From positions 2,508,001 through 2,572,000 of the forward strand of contig NZ_AP025028.1 in the NCBI RefSeq assembly GCF_003114835.2: a stretch of DNA of 64,000 nucleotides, given 5' to 3'. The stretch is from Leptospira kobayashii. Lineage in GTDB: Bacteria > Spirochaetota > Leptospiria > Leptospirales > Leptospiraceae. The notes under the pieces were generated by a model. The model was given only the letters and a program-made list of their open reading frames with translations. It was not told the DNA's origin and did no database searches. Below, one piece after another: positions 60,697 to 64,000 of the stretch. The stretch's first letter is position 1; every line of letters starts with the position of its first letter. Both the position numbers and the translations under genes were made by a program.

Positions 60697-61242
60697 CTAT
60701 TCTGCTTCAATTTCCAAAACGTAATTAGATGATGATCCCAATAACTTTCCATTATTTGTACATTGTGATACTCCTCCCGAAGAAGGACTTGAAACGGAAT
60801 ACAAGTAAGTTTGATTTGGTCTAATTATTTTTTTGGGCTCTTCCACTGAAACGAGCTGAGTGATCGTATTGGCCGCTAATTCACTCATATACACAGCAAG
60901 AGGTGTTGTTACATATTGGCATGAAGAATCGTAATAACTTGAACTTCCTGGTATGGTAGTTATTTTATATGCCTTTGAATAATCGTCAAATTTTACACGT
61001 ACAGTTGCTCTTATGTTTCCGCAGATTTTGTATCTACCGCTTGATGGTATCGTGATAGTAGGAAAGTCCGCTCCTTTGGAAGCTACCATATTATAATTGC
61101 ATAACCCGTCTAAAAAAACGTATAAAAGCAAAACATTTCCGAGATCCTTATTCGTTAAAGGGTCATCGTTTTTTTTGTTACAAAAACATAAAAATAGTAA
61201 AATAAGCAGAAAGGCTGTTATATTTTTAATCAAATTCATCAT
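60697..61242 (-). CDS. AT-rich lipoprotein of unknown function
   Basis: The 181-residue protein starts at an ATG pair (61242/61239) and has a signal with a lipobox ending LFLCFC (Cys21). The mature part has four cysteines, in GLCNYN, YKICGN, SSCQY and SQCTNN, that may form two disulfides. It is Ser/Tyr-rich and beta-rich. Codon use is more AT-rich than its neighbours. No family is recognised. It is probably a genus-specific surface lipoprotein. Confidence 0.7.
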   Translation of the reverse strand: MMNLIKNITAFLLILLFLCFCNKKNDDPLTNKDLGNVLLLYVFLDGLCNYNMVASKGADFPTITIPSSGRYKICGNIRATVRVKFDDYSKAYKITTIPGSSSYYDSSCQYVTTPLAVYMSELAANTITQLVSVEEPKKIIRPNQTYLYSVSSPSSGGVSQCTNNGKLLGSSSNYVLEIEAE

Positions 61243-61413
61243 TTCTTTCAGAATGAAAGCTACATGGATAAGGTCAATTTTATATATTAACAACTAGCAG
61301 GAATTTTGTGAGAAAATTAACAAATAAAAACGAAGTAGTACTTTATAAATTTCAAAAATACACAGAAAAGCCTCCTTTCTCATGTTGCCCATGGGAAAAG
61401 AGGCCAATAGTTT

Positions 61414-61430
61414 AAGGCAACTCTTGCCTT
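61414..61430 (-). terminator. Hairpin after the second flagellin gene
   Basis: AAGGCAA and TTGCCTT form a seven-base stem with a three-base loop, ten bases after the flagellin stop at 61440 on the minus strand. The following minus-strand sequence is only moderately T-rich, so the assignment is tentative. Confidence 0.5.
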
Positions 61431-61439
61431 CTTACGCTC

Positions 61440-62282
61440 TTATGTATTCTGTAAGAGTCGTAATACGGTATTACCTCTGAGTCCTGCTTGCGCTAGCATC
61501 GCCGTACCGCTTTGCACCAGAATTTGCTTCGTGGTAAACGCAACCATTTCCTCAGCCATATCCGCGTCCCGGATCCTGGATTCAGATGCTTGCATATTTT
61601 CATATGCATTCATGAGACCTTTAGCTGAACTTTCGAGTCTATTTTGGTAGGCTCCCATGTTCGAACGTTGTTTCATGATCTTATCCAAGGCGAAATCCGC
61701 TAAAGCAATCGCTGCATCCGCTTTACCAGGGGTCGATAGAGAGAGTTCTCCCTTCGACACTTTTAAAGCTTTTGAAGTCATGGTTCCTATGAAGAAACGC
61801 TCTCTTTGTCCTGCGTTTGCTCCCATGTGAAACCACATCGACGCTTTTTTAGATCCACGAGCGAAATCACCTTCAAAGAGTTTAAACTTGTTAAACTCAG
61901 CTTGAGAAGCGATTCGATCGATCTCGTCCACCAATGCAGATACTTCTACCTGCACGAGTTGCCTGTCCTCCGGTGTGTAGATTCCGTTCGAAGTCTGGAT
62001 CGCAAGGGTCCGGATTCTTTGGATAATTTCAGCAGACTGCTCCAGAAACCCTTCCGCAGTCTGGATGAAGCTAAGCCCATCCTCCGTATTCCTTTCGGCC
62101 TGACGCAAACCTCGGATTTGAGTCCTTAGTTTTTCCGAAACAGCTAGTCCCGAAGCATCGTCACCGGCCTGGTTGATCCTTTGGCCAGAAGACAATGTCC
62201 TCATCGACTTATCTACGTCCCATTGTGTAAACTTGAGAGAGCGATGTGATTGAATCGCACTCAGGTTGTGATTGATAATCAT
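61440..62282 (-). CDS. flaB: Flagellin FlaB-type, second copy
   Basis: The 280-residue protein is a spirochaete core flagellin of periplasmic flagella. It has [18 protein letters not shown] and [27 protein letters not shown] at the N-terminus, and the conserved C-terminal helices ([35 protein letters not shown]). The central domain is short, as usual for FlaB. AAAGGAGTGTAAGCC precedes the ATG. It lies 203 bases after another FlaB gene and has its own promoter-like region (see 62329-62353). It is a diverged paralogue of its neighbour. Confidence 0.96.
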   Translation of the reverse strand: MIINHNLSAIQSHRSLKFTQWDVDKSMRTLSSGQRINQAGDDASGLAVSEKLRTQIRGLRQAERNTEDGLSFIQTAEGFLEQSAEIIQRIRTLAIQTSNGIYTPEDRQLVQVEVSALVDEIDRIASQAEFNKFKLFEGDFARGSKKASMWFHMGANAGQRERFFIGTMTSKALKVSKGELSLSTPGKADAAIALADFALDKIMKQRSNMGAYQNRLESSAKGLMNAYENMQASESRIRDADMAEEMVAFTTKQILVQSGTAMLAQAGLRGNTVLRLLQNT

Positions 62283-62323
62283 TGGCTTACACTCCTTTGT
62301 GTATTACCAAGCACCTTGCAGCA

Positions 62324-62353
62324 CTTAGCCGGACAATCCCTGTCCGGTGTCAA
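62324..62353 (-). promoter_or_regulatory. Promoter-like region with palindromic spacer upstream of the second flagellin gene
   Basis: On the minus strand TTGACA (62353-62348) is followed by a 17-base spacer and GGCTAA. The spacer plus next bases contain the perfect inverted repeat CCGGACA-n5-TGTCCGG (62329-62347). The -35 is consensus; the -10 is poor, as for a regulated promoter. The palindrome may be an operator, or an RNA hairpin if transcription starts upstream. Confidence 0.45.
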
Positions 62354-62439
62354 GGAAGAGCTTTCGGATTGCCACCTGGCAGGGGAAAGCCGGCTGATTA
62401 TCTATAACAACTTCTGAAATTTACCCAATTCTTAAGGTT

Positions 62440-62474
62440 AAAAAAAACGGCCAAGCCTTACTCGCGTAAGGCTT
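62440..62474 (-). terminator. Rho-independent terminator after the first flagellin gene
   Basis: On the minus strand AAGCCTTAC and GTAAGGCTT form a perfect nine-base stem with a four-base loop, followed by GGCCG and eight T residues. It begins twelve bases after the flagellin stop at 62486. It separates the two flagellin transcripts. Confidence 0.85.
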
Positions 62475-62485
62475 TAGCCTTCTCT

Positions 62486-63331
62486 TTAACGAAGAAGAGA
62501 AAGAACCCCTTGTGGTCGGACGTTCGCTTGAGCAAGCATCGCAGTTCCGGATTGTACTAAAATCTGGTTCTTTGTGAAAGCTACGGTCTCTTCTGCCATA
62601 TCCGCATCCCTGATTCTGGATTCAGAAGCTTGGGTGTTTTCATACGCGTTCATCAAACCTTTTGCGGCATGTTCTAAACGGTTGAAGTAAGCACCTAAGT
62701 TTGCTCTCTGTTTGCCGATCTTTTGAAGGGCATCATCCAGTTTCCCGATTGCTTCGTTAGCATCTTCTGCAGTAGAAAGAGTCAAAGGTCCACCGGTCTG
62801 AGGTCTCAGGTTAAGAGCTTTTGCAGTCATCGTAGCGATGAATACTCTTTCTCTTTGGTGTTGGTTGGCACCGATGTGAAACCACATAGATGCGGCCTTT
62901 GATCCACGAGCAAAATCACCCATAAGCAAATTCATTTTATTGAATTCCGCTTGAGAAGCAATACGGTCCACCTCATCGATGAGCTGTGATACTTCTACTT
63001 GGATCATTTGTCTGTCTTCTGCCGAATAGATCCCGTTGGAGGATTGAATCGCCAACACACGCACCCTTTGGATGATGTCGTTGGTTTCTTGGAGATAACC
63101 TTCAGTCGTTTGAATGAAGGACATTCCGTCCTCTGTGTTTCTTTCTGCTTGTCTAAGACCACTCACTTGCGTTCTCATTTTTTCAGAAACAGCTAGTCCT
63201 GATGCATCGTCACCTGCTCGGTTGATTCGCATTCCGGAAGAAAGTTTTTCCATATTCTTGGCAACTTCCTCGTTTTGAAACTTGAGTACGCGATGGGAGT
63301 TAATCGCGGCTAAATTGTGATTTATGATCAT
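62486..63331 (-). CDS. flaB: Flagellin FlaB-type, first copy
   Basis: The 281-residue core flagellin starts [19 protein letters not shown] and has the [28 protein letters not shown] segment. It ends with [41 protein letters not shown] strong AAGGAGGAAACC ribosome-binding site precedes the ATG. It closely resembles the downstream copy, suggesting a tandem duplication. Both would be exported by the flagellar type III system and assembled in the periplasmic filament. Confidence 0.97.
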   Translation of the reverse strand: MIINHNLAAINSHRVLKFQNEEVAKNMEKLSSGMRINRAGDDASGLAVSEKMRTQVSGLRQAERNTEDGMSFIQTTEGYLQETNDIIQRVRVLAIQSSNGIYSAEDRQMIQVEVSQLIDEVDRIASQAEFNKMNLLMGDFARGSKAASMWFHIGANQHQRERVFIATMTAKALNLRPQTGGPLTLSTAEDANEAIGKLDDALQKIGKQRANLGAYFNRLEHAAKGLMNAYENTQASESRIRDADMAEETVAFTKNQILVQSGTAMLAQANVRPQGVLSLLR

Positions 63332-63337
63332 TGGTTT

Positions 63338-63385
63338 CCTCCTTGAAACATGATCGAAAAACAGGAGGAAATCCCTTCCCTCCTG
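63338..63385 (-). promoter_or_regulatory. Structured flagellin leader: hairpin plus Shine-Dalgarno
   Basis: Minus-strand order: CAGGAGG, ten-base loop, CCTCCTG (63385-63362), then TTTTT, then about ten bases, then AAGGAGG (63344-63338) six bases ahead of the flagellin ATG. The CCTCCT arm could pair either with its upstream CAGGAGG or with the ribosome-binding AAGGAGG. The hairpin plus T-run also has the form of a terminator. It could act as an attenuator or translation switch, and GGA-rich sites suit a CsrA-type regulator. Confidence 0.5.
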
Positions 63386-63752
63386 GGTTTTTGTGTCTGG
63401 TTTTTAAGCCCTGTCGGTGCCTAAATCTATTTGTTCCTTTTGTATGTCGGTGATTGGGTAGGAGAAATTAATCCGAAGATTTCGGCATGTTTTTAGAGGT
63501 ATTTGGCCATTTTTAGCAAAATTGATTCGTTTTTGCCTACTTTAGCGTTTTATTTTTTTTCAAAAAAAAATTAAAAAATTCCTAATAGGAGGATCGGAAA
63601 AATCCAAATTTCCATGAGTAGAATTTTCGGTTTTCCATAAATTTTGAAATAATCTCCACCGATCTGGTACGGAAAAAATCATAGGTTTCAAGTTTTTTGC
63701 TAAAGTAAGCGATGCGATAGCCCTGATTCACAGAGAGGAACATCTCACCTAC

Positions 63753-63790
63753 TTTCGGGGACCCATGACCATTAGGGCGAGTCCCCGAAA
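63753..63790. other. Ten-base inverted repeat in non-coding region
   Basis: TTTCGGGGAC (63753-63762) and GTCCCCGAAA (63781-63790) are perfect inverted repeats around an 18-base loop. They lie within the 669-base stretch 63332-64000, which otherwise has no credible gene, though it contains the flagellin leader at its start and GC-rich repeat-like sequence at its end. The strand and function of the stem are unknown; a small RNA or the terminator of a gene beyond the window are possible. Confidence 0.45.
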
Positions 63791-63849
63791 TCCGATCTTC
63801 CTTCTTCCATTTAATCCCTATTTGTTGAAAGCAATGTTCAATCTTTCGG

Positions 63850-64000
63850 GGTCAGGCTACTGCGGGGTGTCCGTCGCATGTGCGACCGCGTTCCGCGCCC
63901 TTCGTATCCTTCTCGCGGAGGAGTTGTAGATCTAACTTTATATAGGTGGCAAGCAAGGGGGAAATGAAGGGAGTCAACGGTATAAGATCCCCGCCCTATT
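63850..64000 (-). repeat. GC-rich segment and probable edge of repeat copy C
   Basis: At 63868-63907 there is GTCGC-ATGT-GCGAC followed by CGCGCCCTTCGTATCC-like sequence, recalling the GC-rich segment beside copy B. The last bases of the window (ATCCCCGCCCTATT on plus) match the trailing end of copy A in the same orientation. The rest of the copy, if present, would lie beyond 64000. Confidence 0.4.

Noticed and set aside
63332..64000. Riboswitch or rRNA/tRNA gene in the last 670 bases
   Set aside because: I looked for TPP, cobalamin and cyclic-di-GMP-like cores and for tRNA cloverleaf features and found none; only inverted repeats and GC-rich repeat sequence are visible.

Overview
The window looks like chromosomal DNA of a spirochaete of the genus Leptospira, perhaps from the saprophyte side of the genus. 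The evidence is two tandem FlaB-type periplasmic flagellins starting MIINHNL, loose spirochaete lipoboxes (GC, AC, FC), many membrane-anchored signalling proteins, moderate-to-low G+C, and a gene order and protein style that fit that genus. This is inference from the sequence; no search was run. No rRNA, tRNA, CRISPR array, transposase, prophage or plasmid gene was seen.

Layout. 1-4018 (minus): a multi-PAS membrane histidine kinase cut by the window edge and a six-helix methyl-accepting chemotaxis protein. 4019-4520: a non-coding stretch with an interspersed repeat. 4521-10608 (plus): gap-pgk-tpiA-secG, then an exported protein, a PAS histidine kinase and an unusual receiver/ATPase fusion, all tightly spaced. 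10605-24278 (minus): one run of fourteen tightly packed housekeeping genes, in transcription order rpsF-ssb-rpsR-rplI-dnaB-aspS-phoH-pgpH-like-ybeY-recO-small membrane protein-argS-cinA-membrane-anchored protein. 24377-29154: an integral membrane protein, a CapA-like protein, and a lipoprotein/TPR pair.

29192-35083 (plus) is the most unusual part: a compact six-gene operon closed by a good terminator. It encodes a membrane-anchored helical protein, a cysteine-desulfurase-like enzyme, a membrane-anchored CHAT (caspase-like) protease, an exported helical protein, an ECF-type sigma factor and a 175-residue protein of unknown fold. A CHAT protease together with a sigma factor and a small unknown protein recalls the logic of the CRISPR-associated Craspase system (protease, cleavable sigma inhibitor, sigma factor), but no CRISPR component is present here. 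It is my main candidate for an undescribed system.

35334-43767 holds an SRPBCC protein, a second copy of the interspersed repeat, a TetR regulator and an SDR protein sharing an identical palindromic operator, ychF, a pseudouridine synthase/DUF2797 pair and a NamZ-like muramidase. 43820-57347 holds a lipoprotein, another membrane histidine kinase, a Kef-type antiporter with its KefG-like oxidoreductase, YceI, an AsmA-like protein, a rhodanese, an ABC exporter, a cyclophilin and an SDR. 57604-61242 holds a large VIT/VWA/TPR/DUF2135 protein and a lipoprotein. 61440-63331 holds the two flagellins, with structured leaders. 63332-64000 is non-coding, and its last bases look like the edge of a third copy of the interspersed repeat.
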